A DNA stretch of 64,000 nucleotides from Streptomyces sp. MJM8645 (GCF_001625365.1 NZ_LJJF01000003.1:124001-188000), one strand, 5' to 3'; counted from the stretch's first letter, positions 1 through 7,880 are shown. The notes: generated by a model from the letters alone, not told the origin. A program made the numbers and translations.

Positions 1-3000
1 CCGGAAGCGACCAGGACTTCACCGTCCCCACCGGGGTCTCCTCGATCAGGGCGAAGGCCTGGGGTGCGGGTGCGGCCGCCGACGGCGACACCGCCGCAGC
101 CGGCCACGACCACGCGAACCGGCCGGGCGCCGGCGGCGCCTACGCGACCGCGCTGCTGGAGGTGACGGCCGGACAGCGGCTGACGGTGGTACCGGGCCAG
201 GGCGGGCGGTCGCGTCCCGACGGCCCGGACTCCCCGGCGGCCCGCAGCGGTGGCGCCTCCACCATCCGGTCGGGCCAGTCGCACACCACCGCGGACACCC
301 TGCTGGCAGCCGACGGCGGCACGGCCTCGGCCACGAGCGTGACTGCGAGCGGCGCCGACGCTGCCGGGGCCGGGGCCGGTCCTGAAGACAGGTCGCAAGG
401 CCTCGCCCCTCACGTGACCGAGCGCCAGTACGTCACCGGGGCGGCCTTCGGCGGCTTCGCGCCGTCCATCGCGGGCGTCAACAGCACCGACACCAGCACC
501 AACACCAGCGCCAACACCAGTGCCGACGCGGCGAAGGACGGCGGCGGCCACAGCGGCGACGGCGGCAACGGCCTCGTCGTGCTGGAGTGGAAGGACCCCG
601 GCGCCGGCGCCACGGCAACGCAGGCCGACCCCTCACCGGCCGCGACGCCCACCGGCCGGAGCAGCGCTCCAGGAGCCCCGTCCCCGGAGGCCGCGCCATC
701 CGCAGCGGCCGGACCGGCCGGGCCGAGCAGCGCGGCCACCCCGCCGAGCGCCGCCCCGCTCGGCCGCCTGCCCCGGGCACCCGGCGACCCCCTGGACTGC
801 ACGGGCAACACGATCTACGCCATCCAGCGCGGCTCCTCCACCGCCGCGAACGGCACCCTGCTGGCCCTGGCCGCCGGCAGCGTCGGCGGATCCAGCGTGA
901 CCGCGACGACGGTCAGCACGCTCCCCGCCGGGTCGGGCTTCACCAACGCCCTCGGGATCACCGACGGCGGCACCGCCGCCTACGTGGTCGACCAGACCCC
1001 GACCGTCGCCGGGTCCGTCAATGTGTACGGCTACAACGCGGCCACCCAGACCTGGACCACGTACACGGGAACCGCCGGCGCCACCACCGACTCCTTCGTC
1101 TCCGGCGCGGTGGACCCGGTCAACGGCGTCTACTACTACGCCAGCTTCGAGCCCGGCACGGCGACCACGCCCGGCGTGGCCACCCTCTACGGCTTCAACA
1201 CCACCACCAACACGGCGATCCCCGGCGTGATCGCCACCTTCGACCTGCCCGTCACCGGCGCCTCCGGCCCCAACGGCGACATCACCTTCGACGCGGGCGG
1301 CAACCTCTACGTCCTCTCCTCCGTCGGCACCGACGCCGCCATCGGCCGGGTCGCCGGGCCGATCCCCACCACCGGGTCGGCCACCGGCGTACCGCTGACC
1401 GACACGGTGCTGAGCACCCTGCCCAACCCGGACAGCAACTCGTTCAACGGGGCGGCCTTCGACAACGCCGGAATGCTCTACATCGAGTTCGCCTCGGGGA
1501 CCACCACCTTCCTGGAGCAGCTCAACCCGAACACCGGCGTGATCACGGCCGGGCCCACGCCGTACTCCAACAACGCGTTCCTGTCCGTGGACCTCGGCGC
1601 CTGCTCCACCAACCCGACCCTGGCCCTGCAGAAGAACATCGTCGGCCGGTTCGCCTCGTCGACCACGTCGAACGACCAGTTCAACCTGGCGATCACCGGC
1701 GGCGGCGTCACCCAGGGCAACACCGCCACCACGACCGGCACCAGCACCGGCATCCAGACACCCCCCGCCGGCCCGGTCATCGCCGTGTCGGGAACCACCT
1801 ACACACTGACCGAGACCGCCGCCTCCGGCAGCCTCGCCAACTACACCACCGCCTACGACTGCGTCGACACGGCCAACGGCAACGCCCCGGTCGCCTCGGG
1901 CACCGGCGCGACCACCTTCAACCTGCCGTTCCCACCCACGGTGGAGGGCAAGAACAGCCCGCTGGTGGTCTGCACCTTCACCAACACACCCGTCCCCGCG
2001 ACGCCCGCGCTCACGATCATGAAGACCGCGTCCCCGACCACGGTCACCGCCGTCGGGCAGATCGTCGACTACAGCTTCCTCGTGACCAACACCGGCAACG
2101 TCACGCTCACCAACGTCACCGTGAACGAGACCGCGTTCTCCGGCAGCGGTCCGGCGCCCGTGATCACCTGCCCGGCCGGCGCCGCCTCCCTCGCCCCCAA
2201 TACGTCCGTGACCTGCACCGCCAACTACACCGTCACACAGGCCGACATCAACGCAGGCTCGATCACCAACACCGCGACGGCCACCGGCACACCGCCCACC
2301 GGCCCGCCGGTCACCTCACAACCCTCCAACGCAACCGTCACCGCGACCCCCAACCCGGCGCTCACCATCATGAAGTCGGTGGATGCGACCGAACTGACCG
2401 GCGTCGGCCAGGTGCTGCACTACTCCTTCCTGGTGACCAACACCGGCAACGTCACCCTGACCAACGTCACCGTGAACGAGACCGCGTTCTCCGGCAACGG
2501 CACCCCGCCCGCGATCACCTGCCCGGCCGGCGCGGCCTCCCTCGCCCCCAATACGTCCGTGACCTGCACCGCCAACTACACCGTCACGCAGGCGGATGTC
2601 GACAGCGGGAAGGTCACCAACACGGCGACGGCGACGGGCACTCCGCCCACCGGTCCGCCCGCGACGTCCCCGCCGTCCTCGACCAGCGTCCCGAACACCC
2701 CGGCCCCGGCGCTCACCGTGGTCAAGTCGGCCTCGCCGACCACGGTTTCGGCCGTCGGGCAGGTCGTCGACTACAGCTTCCTGGTGACCAACACCGGGAG
2801 CGCCACGCTGACCGATGTGACGGTGAACGAGACGGCGTTCTCGGGCAGCGGCACTCCGCCCGTGGTGACCTGCCCGGCCGGCGCGGCCTCGCTCGCGCCC
2901 GGCACGTCCGTGACCTGCACCGCCAACTACACCGTCACGCAGGCGGATGTCGACAGCGGGAAGGTCACCAACACGGCGACGGCGACGGGCACTCCGCCGT

Positions 3001-3173
3001 CCGGTCCGCCGGTGACCTCCCCGCCGTCCAGCGCGACGGTGACCGCGAAGCCGCCGCACGGCCACCTGCCGAGCACCGGCGCGAACACCCACCTGGCCGG
3101 GCTGGCGGGGAGTCTCCTGCTCCTCGGCGGCGGGCTGGCATTGGTGACGCGCCGCAACCGTCGTCGCGGCTAG
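1..3173 (+). CDS. Cell-wall-anchored repeat protein, 5' end outside window
   Basis: The reading frame is open from base 3, so the start lies upstream of the window. The first residues (QDFTVPTGVSSIRAKAWGAG, then GGAYATALLEVTAGQRLTV) resemble the N-terminal jelly-roll or glycine-rich module of actinobacterial surface proteins. A Ser/Thr/Pro/Ala-rich linker follows, then a domain beginning LDCTGNTIYAIQRG that looks like a DUF6923-type propeller, then three DUF11-like repeats. The C-terminus has an LPSTG sortase motif (bases 3066-3080), a hydrophobic stretch and a RRNRRRG tail. I infer a secreted protein fixed to peptidoglycan by sortase. Repeats 1 to 3 are very similar even at DNA level, which suggests recent duplication. 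Ligand and role are unknown. Confidence 0.85.
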   Translation, partial: GSDQDFTVPTGVSSIRAKAWGAGAAADGDTAAAGHDHANRPGAGGAYATALLEVTAGQRLTVVPGQGGRSRPDGPDSPAARSGGASTIRSGQSHTTADTLLAADGGTASATSVTASGADAAGAGAGPEDRSQGLAPHVTERQYVTGAAFGGFAPSIAGVNSTDTSTNTSANTSADAAKDGGGHSGDGGNGLVVLEWKDPGAGATATQADPSPAATPTGRSSAPGAPSPEAAPSAAAGPAGPSSAATPPSAAPLGRLPRAPGDPLDCTGNTIYAIQRGSSTAANGTLLALAAGSVGGSSVTATTVSTLPAGSGFTNALGITDGGTAAYVVDQTPTVAGSVNVYGYNAATQTWTTYTGTAGATTDSFVSGAVDPVNGVYYYASFEPGTATTPGVATLYGFNTTTNTAIPGVIATFDLPVTGASGPNGDITFDAGGNLYVLSSVGTDAAIGRVAGPIPTTGSATGVPLTDTVLSTLPNPDSNSFNGAAFDNAGMLYIEFASGTTTFLEQLNPNTGVITAGPTPYSNNAFLSVDLGACSTNPTLALQKNIVGRFASSTTSNDQFNLAITGGGVTQGNTATTTGTSTGIQTPPAGPVIAVSGTTYTLTETAASGSLANYTTAYDCVDTANGNAPVASGTGATTFNLPFPPTVEGKNSPLVVCTFTNTPVPATPALTIMKTASPTTVTAVGQIVDYSFLVTNTGNVTLTNVTVNETAFSGSGPAPVITCPAGAASLAPNTSVTCTANYTVTQADINAGSITNTATATGTPPTGPPVTSQPSNATVTATPNPALTIMKSVDATELTGVGQVLHYSFLVTNTGNVTLTNVTVNETAFSGNGTPPAITCPAGAASLAPNTSVTCTANYTVTQADVDSGKVTNTATATGTPPTGPPATSPPSSTSVPNTPAPALTVVKSASPTTVSAVGQVVDYSFLVTNTGSATLTDVTVNETAFSGSGTPPVVTCPAGAASLAPGTSVTCTANYTVTQADVDSGKVTNTATATGTPPSGPPVTSPPSSATVTAKPPHGHLPSTGANTHLAGLAGSLLLLGGGLALVTRRNRRRG
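2007..3050 (+). repeat. Three tandem DUF11-like repeats (about 345 bp each)
   Basis: Three units begin with ALTIMK, ALTIMK and ALTVVK, near 2007, 2358 and 2709. Each contains a VDYSFLVTNTG-type strand, the segment VNETAFSG, a CPAGAASLAP segment and TCTANYTVTQAD. Units 2 and 3 share long identical stretches around the TVTQADVDSG codons. Units of this kind are stalk modules in cell-wall proteins. They are prone to recombination and so to length variation. Confidence 0.85.
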
Positions 3174-3186
3174 CAAACGGCGGCTG

Positions 3187-3230
3187 ACGGCGGCGGTCCC
3201 CGGAGCGTGGGCTCCGGGGGCCGCCGCCGT
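3187..3230 (+). terminator. Strong hairpin after the surface-protein gene
   Basis: A 20-bp stem (3187-3206 with 3211-3230, one G-T pair) closes a GTGG loop just after the stop codon at 3173. No long T run follows, as is common in high-GC actinomycetes. Confidence 0.8.
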
Positions 3231-3432
3231 TCTGCGCCCGTCCGTCGTCCGTCCCTCACCTGCGAGACGGGCGGGCGACGGAGCGATCCGCAGCCGAACG
3301 GATGAACCCCCGCCACCGCCAGGCCCGCCGAGCCCGCACCGCCTGCGCCGGCACGGTAAGACAAGCCGGGCCCCTCCGCGGTGACACCGGTGTGATCGTT
3401 CCTGGCGCCGCCCACAGCCCAAGGAGTAAGAG

Positions 3433-3909
3433 ATGCGCGAAACGAAGCACAAGGCCCGAACGGGTGCCGCCGTCGGCATCGCACTGCTCGCCCTCGCCGC
3501 CCTGTCCGGCTGCCGCCAGCCCCACAACGGTGGCAGCCAGGACGTGCAGGCCGCTACGGCGGCGCCCTCCGGGGACGCTGCGAGCAGCGGTGAGATCGCC
3601 GTGCTGGAGCAGCCGACGCTGCCGCCGCCGTCGTCCGTCGCCAACGACCAGGAGAAGCGCAAGCAGGTCGCCATCGGCACCTGCGAGGCGACCAAGGACG
3701 GCTGGCGCGCGGCCGGCACCGCGGTGAACCCCGGCGGCCGGGACGCGGATTACCGGATCGTCGTCTACTTCACCTCGGCGAAGGCCACGGTGCTCGCCCT
3801 CGGCGACACGGCGGTGAACGTCAAGGCGGGGCAGAGCGGCGCGTGGGAGGTGCGGCAGACGTTTCACGCGCCGCAGGGAACCCTGTGTGTCCTGCGGGGC
3901 GTCAGCTGA
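3433..3909 (+). CDS. Secreted lipoprotein with FxLYD-like domain
   Basis: A 158-residue protein with a lipoprotein signal peptide: positive N-terminus, hydrophobic core, and lipobox LSGC with the modified cysteine at residue 27. A low-complexity Ala/Ser/Pro linker leads to a beta-rich domain (about residues 75-158) with CEATKDGWRAAGTAVNPGG and DADYRIVVYFT, the pattern of FxLYD-type extracellular domains. The start at 3433 is supported by the AAGGAGT ribosome site. It probably sits on the outer face of the membrane. Its partner is unknown. Confidence 0.75.
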   Translation: MRETKHKARTGAAVGIALLALAALSGCRQPHNGGSQDVQAATAAPSGDAASSGEIAVLEQPTLPPPSSVANDQEKRKQVAIGTCEATKDGWRAAGTAVNPGGRDADYRIVVYFTSAKATVLALGDTAVNVKAGQSGAWEVRQTFHAPQGTLCVLRGVS

Positions 3910-3928
3910 GCGTCCACCGCCGGGCGGT

Positions 3929-4429
3929 TTAGCGCGGCGGGGGCCGGTTCTCGTCGCAGGTGGTGCGTTGGCCGTGGAGGAGGAGGGGGACGGCGCGGTT
4001 GGCGAGCGCTTCGGCAGCGCGGGCGGCCTGGGCGGGGGCCATGACGTCGGGGAGTTCGTGGGCGGGGACGAAGCGGGCGCCGAACAGGCCGCTGCGGTGC
4101 CGGGGCGGGACGGTGAGGTGGGTGGCGGCGTGCTCGGTGACGGTGCCGCCGTCGAAGACGAGGTTGAGGCGCTCCAGGTAACGGTCGGCGGGGGTGAAGT
4201 CGACGGCCAGGACGTCCGCGAGGCGCAGGTTGAGGCCGGTCTCGGCGTGCAGATGACGGGCGGCGGCGAGGTGGGGCGGCTCGTTGGGCTGGGCGGCGCC
4301 GCCCGGGAGGATGAGGCCGTCCATGTAGTCCGGGTCCACGAGCAGGACGTCGCCGCGCGGGTTGCGGACGAGGACGAGGCAGCCGAGCCGGCACACCGGC
4401 GGCTTGGCGAGGAGGCGGGGGTCGCGCAT
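3929..4429 (-). CDS. Degenerate Nudix-fold protein, cassette copy 1
   Basis: A 166-residue protein starting at MRDPRLLAKPP. The fold region LVLVRNPRGDVLLVD, then LILPGGA, is Nudix-like. The Nudix box is incomplete: the G-x5-E part is present, but the REUxEExGU part reads RHLHAETGL, so two of the metal-binding glutamates are replaced by His and Ala. It may bind a nucleotide without hydrolysing it, or may not be catalytic. It is the distal gene of a leftward group after the 83-residue protein and the 25-residue microprotein. A close paralogue with the same defect lies at 25327-25794. The frame is also open upstream to 4486, but that part overlaps the microprotein, so I prefer the ATG at 4429. 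Confidence 0.75.
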   Translation of the reverse strand: MRDPRLLAKPPVCRLGCLVLVRNPRGDVLLVDPDYMDGLILPGGAAQPNEPPHLAAARHLHAETGLNLRLADVLAVDFTPADRYLERLNLVFDGGTVTEHAATHLTVPPRHRSGLFGARFVPAHELPDVMAPAQAARAAEALANRAVPLLLHGQRTTCDENRPPPR

Positions 4430-4437
4430 CGGGTGGT

Positions 4438-4515
4438 TCACTTCCTGAGGGCGGCAAGGAGTACGAGGGAGAAGCCCGCCAACCACAGCAGGCGGACCAG
4501 GAGTTCAGCCGTCAC
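4438..4515 (-). CDS. 25-residue single-membrane-segment microprotein, copy 1
   Basis: A GTG start overlaps the last codons of the 83-residue gene and the stop lies 8 bases before the Nudix ATG. The product starts MTAELLVRLLW and is almost wholly hydrophobic before a basic C-terminus (ALRK). The same 25-residue frame is kept at 25803-25880 with mainly synonymous changes (for example TTC-TCC against TTC-TCT, and AGG against AGA). That supports real coding. I infer a single transmembrane helix. The function is unknown, but its invariable place before the Nudix-like gene suggests the two work together. Confidence 0.6.
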   Translation of the reverse strand: MTAELLVRLLWLAGFSLVLLAALRK

Positions 4516-4756
4516 GCGTCAGGCGCTCGTAACGCAGGCCCTTGCGGAGCAGGTCGACGACCCGCAACAGTTCGGACGGACGGGCGCAGCCCAGGCCGAT
4601 GAGGTAGCAGCCGGTCCTGCGGCCGTGCTCCCAATCCACCTCCACCGACGGCAACTTCACCCCGGCCAGGGCGAGGACGGTGGTCAGGTCGTCCAGGACG
4701 TCGGCCGCCTGCTGCCGCTGGTCGGCGGTGGCGCGGTTGAGGGCGGATCCCATCAC
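4505..4756 (-). CDS. Small conserved-looking protein (83 residues)
   Basis: The GTG start at 4756 overlaps the TGA of the preceding 66-residue gene by four bases (GTGA), indicating translational coupling; an ATG one codon later is also possible. The sequence is soluble and amphipathic: an N-terminal helix (DQRQQAADVLDDLTTVLALAG), a strand (LPSVEVDWEH), and a C-terminal ELLRVVDLLRKGL helix. I do not recognise the family. It is present in cassette copy 1 only; copy 2 lacks it. Confidence 0.6.
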   Translation of the reverse strand: MMGSALNRATADQRQQAADVLDDLTTVLALAGVKLPSVEVDWEHGRRTGCYLIGLGCARPSELLRVVDLLRKGLRYERLTRDG

Positions 4757-4953
4757 GCCCCCACCTGCCGCCGAGCCTCGAACCCCCGCCAGGCGCTGAA
4801 GGCGGCGGAGAACGAGGAGAAGGCGGCCAGCTCACCCGAGGTGCCGCTACGCAGCCACTCCCCCGTCGTCTCGTTCCGCACCCGGTAACACCGGCCCTCC
4901 GGGTCCCACCGCACCCCGTAGCCATGCAACCGGGGCACTTGGACATCACCCAT
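4753..4953 (-). CDS. 66-residue protein of the XRE/DUF397 cassette, copy 1
   Basis: It starts MGDVQVPRLHGYGVRWD; a GGAAGG ribosome site eight bases upstream fixes the ATG at 4953. The sequence reads as a small beta-rich domain (GYGVRWD, CYRVRNETTGEWL, AAFSSFSAAFSAW). Its paralogue at 25892-26089 has the same start context and about half identical residues. It is the first gene of the leftward arm of the cassette, divergent from the XRE regulator. The function is unknown. Confidence 0.65.
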   Translation of the reverse strand: MGDVQVPRLHGYGVRWDPEGRCYRVRNETTGEWLRSGTSGELAAFSSFSAAFSAWRGFEARRQVGA

Positions 4954-5071
4954 GGGAGTAACCTTCCGCTGTCGATCCTTCACGTTCTGTGTGGGAAAGA
5001 CTTGCGGAACGACCCCCTCCTAGGGAAGCATCTGAAGTCGCCAGTTCAGCATGGTTCAGTTGGGAAGCATC
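4954..5071. promoter_or_regulatory. Divergent promoter region of cassette copy 1, with a box shared with copy 2
   Basis: The 118 bases between the leftward small-gene arm and the XRE gene hold the 13-base box TTCACGTTCTGTG (4979-4991). It recurs exactly at 26115-26127 in the same place of the second cassette, although the flanks have diverged. I infer a binding site, perhaps for the neighbouring XRE proteins. Confidence 0.5.
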
Positions 5072-5908
5072 ATGAACCGTAAGAAGCTTGATCCTGCGTC
5101 ATCCCCGTACGCGACCCTCGGGATTCAGCTCCGCCGTTCACGCGAGGCACGCGGTCTGACCCAGACGGAACTCGGAGAGGTCATCGCCTACTCCGGTGCC
5201 TACATCTCCAGCATCGAGCGTGGCATCCGCGCGCCGAGCCGCCGATTCGTCGATCTCGTGGACGAGCACCTCGCCACCGGCGGCACGCTCGGCCTGATGC
5301 TCGACCAGCTCGAACACAGCATCCTGATAGAGGGTTTCCCTGAGTACGCAGAGAAGGAAGCCGAAGCGACCGTCATCCGGCTCTTCGAAAGCGGAGTCAT
5401 CGCAGGACTCCTCCAGACTCCGGACTACGCAGCGGCCTACGAACAGGCACCCGTCAAGCGTGGGACCGTTACGCAGCAGCAAGCCGACGAGCGAGTGCGG
5501 TTCCTCCTCTCCCGACAGGAACTGATCAACCGAGCGTCTCCGCCGTACGTCCAGGCCGTACTCGACGAGTGGAGCCTGCGACGGCCGATCGGTGGACCAG
5601 CGGTGATGGCACGCCAGTTGGCTCACTTGGAAGAGCTGGCTGGTCGGCCGAACATGACCATCCAGGTAGCCCCGCTCAGCCTCGGAGAGCACCGGCCGTT
5701 CGCACACCCGGTGACACTTCTGACGATGCCGAATCGTTCGCTGCTCGGCTATTCGGAGAGCCACCTACGTGGTCTTCTGGAGCGCGACGCCGAAAGCCTC
5801 GCGGGCTGGGCCAGGGAGTACGATCGGCTGCAAGCCGAGGCGCTGCCTCTGGCCCCGTCGCTTGAGCTGATCCGCCTAGTACGGAAGGAATTTGAAAGTG
5901 CACCTTGA
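5072..5908 (+). CDS. XRE-family regulator with DUF5753 domain, copy 1
   Basis: A 278-residue protein. An N-terminal helix-turn-helix (LGIQLRRSREARGLTQTELG, then SGAYISSIERG, about residues 13-55) is followed by the DUF5753 domain common in Streptomyces (IRLFESGVIAGLLQTPDYA, RPNMTIQVAPLSLG, FAHPVTLLTMP). The start at 5072 is preferred over the ATG at 5051 because it follows GGGAAG and matches the paralogue at 26208. It overlaps the DUF397 gene, forming a pair like Scr1/Scr2 and WhiJ-type loci, where such pairs influence antibiotic production and development or act like toxin-antitoxin pairs. Base composition is less GC-rich than the surrounding genes. Confidence 0.85.
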   Translation: MNRKKLDPASSPYATLGIQLRRSREARGLTQTELGEVIAYSGAYISSIERGIRAPSRRFVDLVDEHLATGGTLGLMLDQLEHSILIEGFPEYAEKEAEATVIRLFESGVIAGLLQTPDYAAAYEQAPVKRGTVTQQQADERVRFLLSRQELINRASPPYVQAVLDEWSLRRPIGGPAVMARQLAHLEELAGRPNMTIQVAPLSLGEHRPFAHPVTLLTMPNRSLLGYSESHLRGLLERDAESLAGWAREYDRLQAEALPLAPSLELIRLVRKEFESAP

Positions 5909-6104
5909 CCTATCCGGCGCTCGCTGGCGCAAAAGCACGCGCAGTGGACAAGGCGGCCAGTGCGTCGAGGTCTCCGACGACTTCCCCGGCATCGTCCCGG
6001 TCCGCGACTCCAAAGACCCCAACGGACCTGCTCTCCTCTTCCCCACCGATGCCTGGCAGGCCTTCGTCACCGCCGTCGGCACCGGCGAGTTCGACGCCAA
6101 CTAG
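5898..6104 (+). CDS. DUF397 small protein paired with XRE copy 1
   Basis: A 68-residue DUF397 protein with the family pattern WRKSTRSGQGGQCVEV, VPVRDSKDPNGPALLF and WQAFVTAV. A GTG at 5898, nine bases after GGAAGG, is the likely start; an in-frame TTG at 5892 is possible but too close to the ribosome site. It overlaps the 3' end of the XRE gene, so translation is probably coupled. By analogy with Scr2-type proteins it probably binds or modulates its XRE partner. Confidence 0.85.
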   Translation: MHLDLSGARWRKSTRSGQGGQCVEVSDDFPGIVPVRDSKDPNGPALLFPTDAWQAFVTAVGTGEFDAN

Positions 6105-6119
6105 GCCTATCTGACGCCG

Positions 6120-6152
6120 GAGTGGGAAGTCATCCCCATCGACTTCCCACTC
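6120..6152. repeat. Palindromic element, copy 1 (leader of second DUF397 gene)
   Basis: A perfect 12-bp inverted repeat, GAGTGGGAAGTC with GACTTCCCACTC, around a 9-base loop. It sits 20 bases before the ATG at 6173, just ahead of the GGAGG site. Related palindromes lie at 7081, 10664, 54155 and 54812. Confidence 0.85.
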
Positions 6153-6172
6153 CACCCGCAGGAGGCAACGCG

Positions 6173-6364
6173 ATGGCAACCACCTGGCGCAAGAGTTCGC
6201 ACAGCGGCGGCGGAGGCGAATGCATCGAGGTCGCCGACGGCTTCACCGGCGTGCAGCCCGTCCGGGATTCCAAGGACCCCGACGGGCCCGTCCTCCTCTT
6301 TCCCTCCCCCGCCTGGCAGGCCTTCGTCGCCGCCGTCCACGCCGGCGAGTTCGACGTCCGGTAG
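6173..6364 (+). CDS. DUF397 small protein, second copy
   Basis: A 63-residue DUF397 protein (TTWRKSSHSGGGGECIEV, VQPVRDSKDPDGPVLLF, WQAFVAAVHAGEF) with a GGAGG ribosome site. It has its own hairpin leader and no XRE gene of its own. Gene and leader are near-identical to 7079-7326, so the two are a tandem duplication of about 246 bp separated by the 6467-7057 gene. Confidence 0.85.
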   Translation: MATTWRKSSHSGGGGECIEVADGFTGVQPVRDSKDPDGPVLLFPSPAWQAFVAAVHAGEFDVR

Positions 6365-6374
6365 CAGCAACTCC

Positions 6375-6408
6375 GGCCCCGCCGCCCCGATCCAGGGGCG
6401 GCGGGGCC
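6375..6408 (+). terminator. Hairpin terminator after second DUF397
   Basis: A perfect 14-bp stem (6375-6388 with 6395-6408) with a GATCCA loop and TTCTC after it, ten bases after the stop codon. Confidence 0.8.
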
Positions 6409-6466
6409 TTCTCAACCCCTCCACCCGGTTCAACCCGCCGCCGCGACCTCATGGGGTGATGAACGG

Positions 6467-7057
6467 ATGATCTGGCCCAACACCGTGCGGGCGAACGTCA
6501 AGACCGGGCGCGACCGGGAGGTGTTCGCCGTCTACCCGTACCGCTCGGCCTGCCCGCAGTCGGTCTGGGCGCAGCTGATCGCCGAGGCCAGGTCCGACGT
6601 CTTCCTCGCGGGGTACACCAACTACTTCGTGTGGCTGGAGCAGCCCGCGCTGCTTCAGACTCTGCGGCGCAAGGCCGAGAGCGGTTGCCGGGTCCGGTTT
6701 CTCCTCGGGGATCCGGACTCCGACACGACGCGTCAGCGCGAGCAGGTCGAGGACGTGGCGCTCACGGTGTCCACCAGGATCAGGGTCACCCTGGAGAACC
6801 TGGCCAAGCTCTCCGGTACCGAGGGCTTCGAGGCCCGGTTCAGCGCTCCGGACGACGGTCCGAACCATGTCGGCCTCTCCGTCTTCCGCTTCGACGAGCA
6901 CGCCCTCGTCACGCCTCACCTCGCCCGCGCCGTCGGCCACGACTCGCCGCTGATGCACCTGCGGCGCAGCGGGGAGAACGGCATGTTCGACCGCTTCGCC
7001 GAACACGTCGAAGAACTCTGGTCCCGGGGCGGCGACATCCGGACCGGCCCGCACTGA
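6467..7057 (+). CDS. DUF5919-like protein without its usual DNA-binding part
   Basis: A 196-residue protein whose central region (VFLAGYTNYFVWLEQPALL, then CRVRFLLGDPDSDTTRQRE) resembles the C-terminal DUF5919 domain that is usually fused to an N-terminal XRE helix-turn-helix in actinomycete regulators. Here the protein starts directly at that domain, so either it is a naturally free-standing sensor domain or the HTH was lost. It lies between the two duplicated DUF397 genes. The fold is phospholipase-D-like in appearance, but I see no intact HKD motif. Confidence 0.6.
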   Translation: MIWPNTVRANVKTGRDREVFAVYPYRSACPQSVWAQLIAEARSDVFLAGYTNYFVWLEQPALLQTLRRKAESGCRVRFLLGDPDSDTTRQREQVEDVALTVSTRIRVTLENLAKLSGTEGFEARFSAPDDGPNHVGLSVFRFDEHALVTPHLARAVGHDSPLMHLRRSGENGMFDRFAEHVEELWSRGGDIRTGPH

Positions 7058-7080
7058 CACCTGCGCCTAACCCGGCGCCG

Positions 7081-7113
7081 GAGTGGGAAGTCATCCCCAT
7101 CGACTTCCCACTC
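7081..7113. repeat. Palindromic element, copy 2 (leader of third DUF397 gene)
   Basis: The same 12-bp perfect inverted repeat and 9-base loop as at 6120, again about 20 bases before a DUF397 start. The whole leader is identical between the two copies. Confidence 0.85.
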
Positions 7114-7134
7114 CACCCGCAGGAGGCAACCGCG

Positions 7135-7326
7135 ATGGCGATCACCTGGCGCAAGAGCACGTACAGCGGCGGGCAGAACGGCTGCGTCGAGGTCGCCGAC
7201 GGCTTCACCGGCGTGCAGCCCGTCCGGGACTCCAAGGACCCCGACGGGCCCGTCCTCCGCTTCCGCTCCCCTGCCTGGCGGGCCTTCGTCGCCGCCGTCC
7301 GCGCGGGCGAGTTCGACGACCGGTAG
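7135..7326 (+). CDS. DUF397 small protein, third copy
   Basis: A 63-residue paralogue of the 6173 gene (ITWRKSTYSGGQNGCVEV, VQPVRDSKDPDGPVLRF, WRAFVAAVRAGEF) with the same leader and ribosome site. Differences cluster in the surface-exposed N-terminal loop around the Cys, the segment expected to determine partner choice. No XRE gene is adjacent. Confidence 0.85.
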   Translation: MAITWRKSTYSGGQNGCVEVADGFTGVQPVRDSKDPDGPVLRFRSPAWRAFVAAVRAGEFDDR

Positions 7327-7379
7327 TGGCAACTCCTGGGTGGGATGAAGGAGCTGTCGGGTCCGGGTGACCGCGTGCG

Positions 7380-7880
7380 TCAGCGGTCGGGGGTGTGGGC
7401 AGCGGGGCGGACGGCGTCGGGCAGCAGGTGGAGTTCGTAGGGGGTGTAGCAGTCCGCCATCTCGCCTCCGACCACGGCGCCGCAGCGGCAGGCGCGGTTG
7501 GGCGGGCCGTCGCCGGGGGCTCCGCAGCAGCCGGGTGGGCCGCTCGTTGTCACGTGCCCGGTGAGGCCGGTCCCGTCGTCGGGGTGCAGGACGAAGGTGT
7601 TCCGGGGCCCGGCCGAGACGACGACCATTCCGTCGAAGTCGCTGATGCACGGGCCGCCGGGGTAGGCGGGGGGACAGCCGTCCTGGTCCTCGGCCGGGAC
7701 GAACGGCGGTCCGTACGGCTGCGGATCGACGGCGTAGTGGCCGCGGGGCATGGTGGGCGGGGCCTGTCGGCGGCCGTTGACGAGCTCGCCCTCGAACAGG
7801 TGCCGGGCCGGAACCGCCGGGAGGGGCTCAAGGTCGGCCGTGAGGGCCTCGCCGCAGGCGGCGCAATGAAAAATCGTCAT
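7380..7880 (-). CDS. Hypothetical protein with N-terminal zinc ribbon
   Basis: A 166-residue protein starting MTIFHCAACGEALTADLE, where the CxxC opens a probable zinc ribbon. More cysteines occur further on (CPPAYPGGPC, PPGCCGAPG, NRACRCGAVVGGEMADCY), so two metal sites are possible. It has no membrane segment or signal. The family is not recognised. The ATG at 7880 is chosen because the zinc knuckle would be preceded only by unlikely sequence otherwise. Confidence 0.6.
   Translation of the reverse strand: MTIFHCAACGEALTADLEPLPAVPARHLFEGELVNGRRQAPPTMPRGHYAVDPQPYGPPFVPAEDQDGCPPAYPGGPCISDFDGMVVVSAGPRNTFVLHPDDGTGLTGHVTTSGPPGCCGAPGDGPPNRACRCGAVVGGEMADCYTPYELHLLPDAVRPAAHTPDR

Noticed and set aside
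2316..3719. Long minus-strand frame opposite the surface protein
   Set aside because: It mirrors the repeats of the real gene, is Arg/Gly-rich and shows no protein family; an effect of high GC content.
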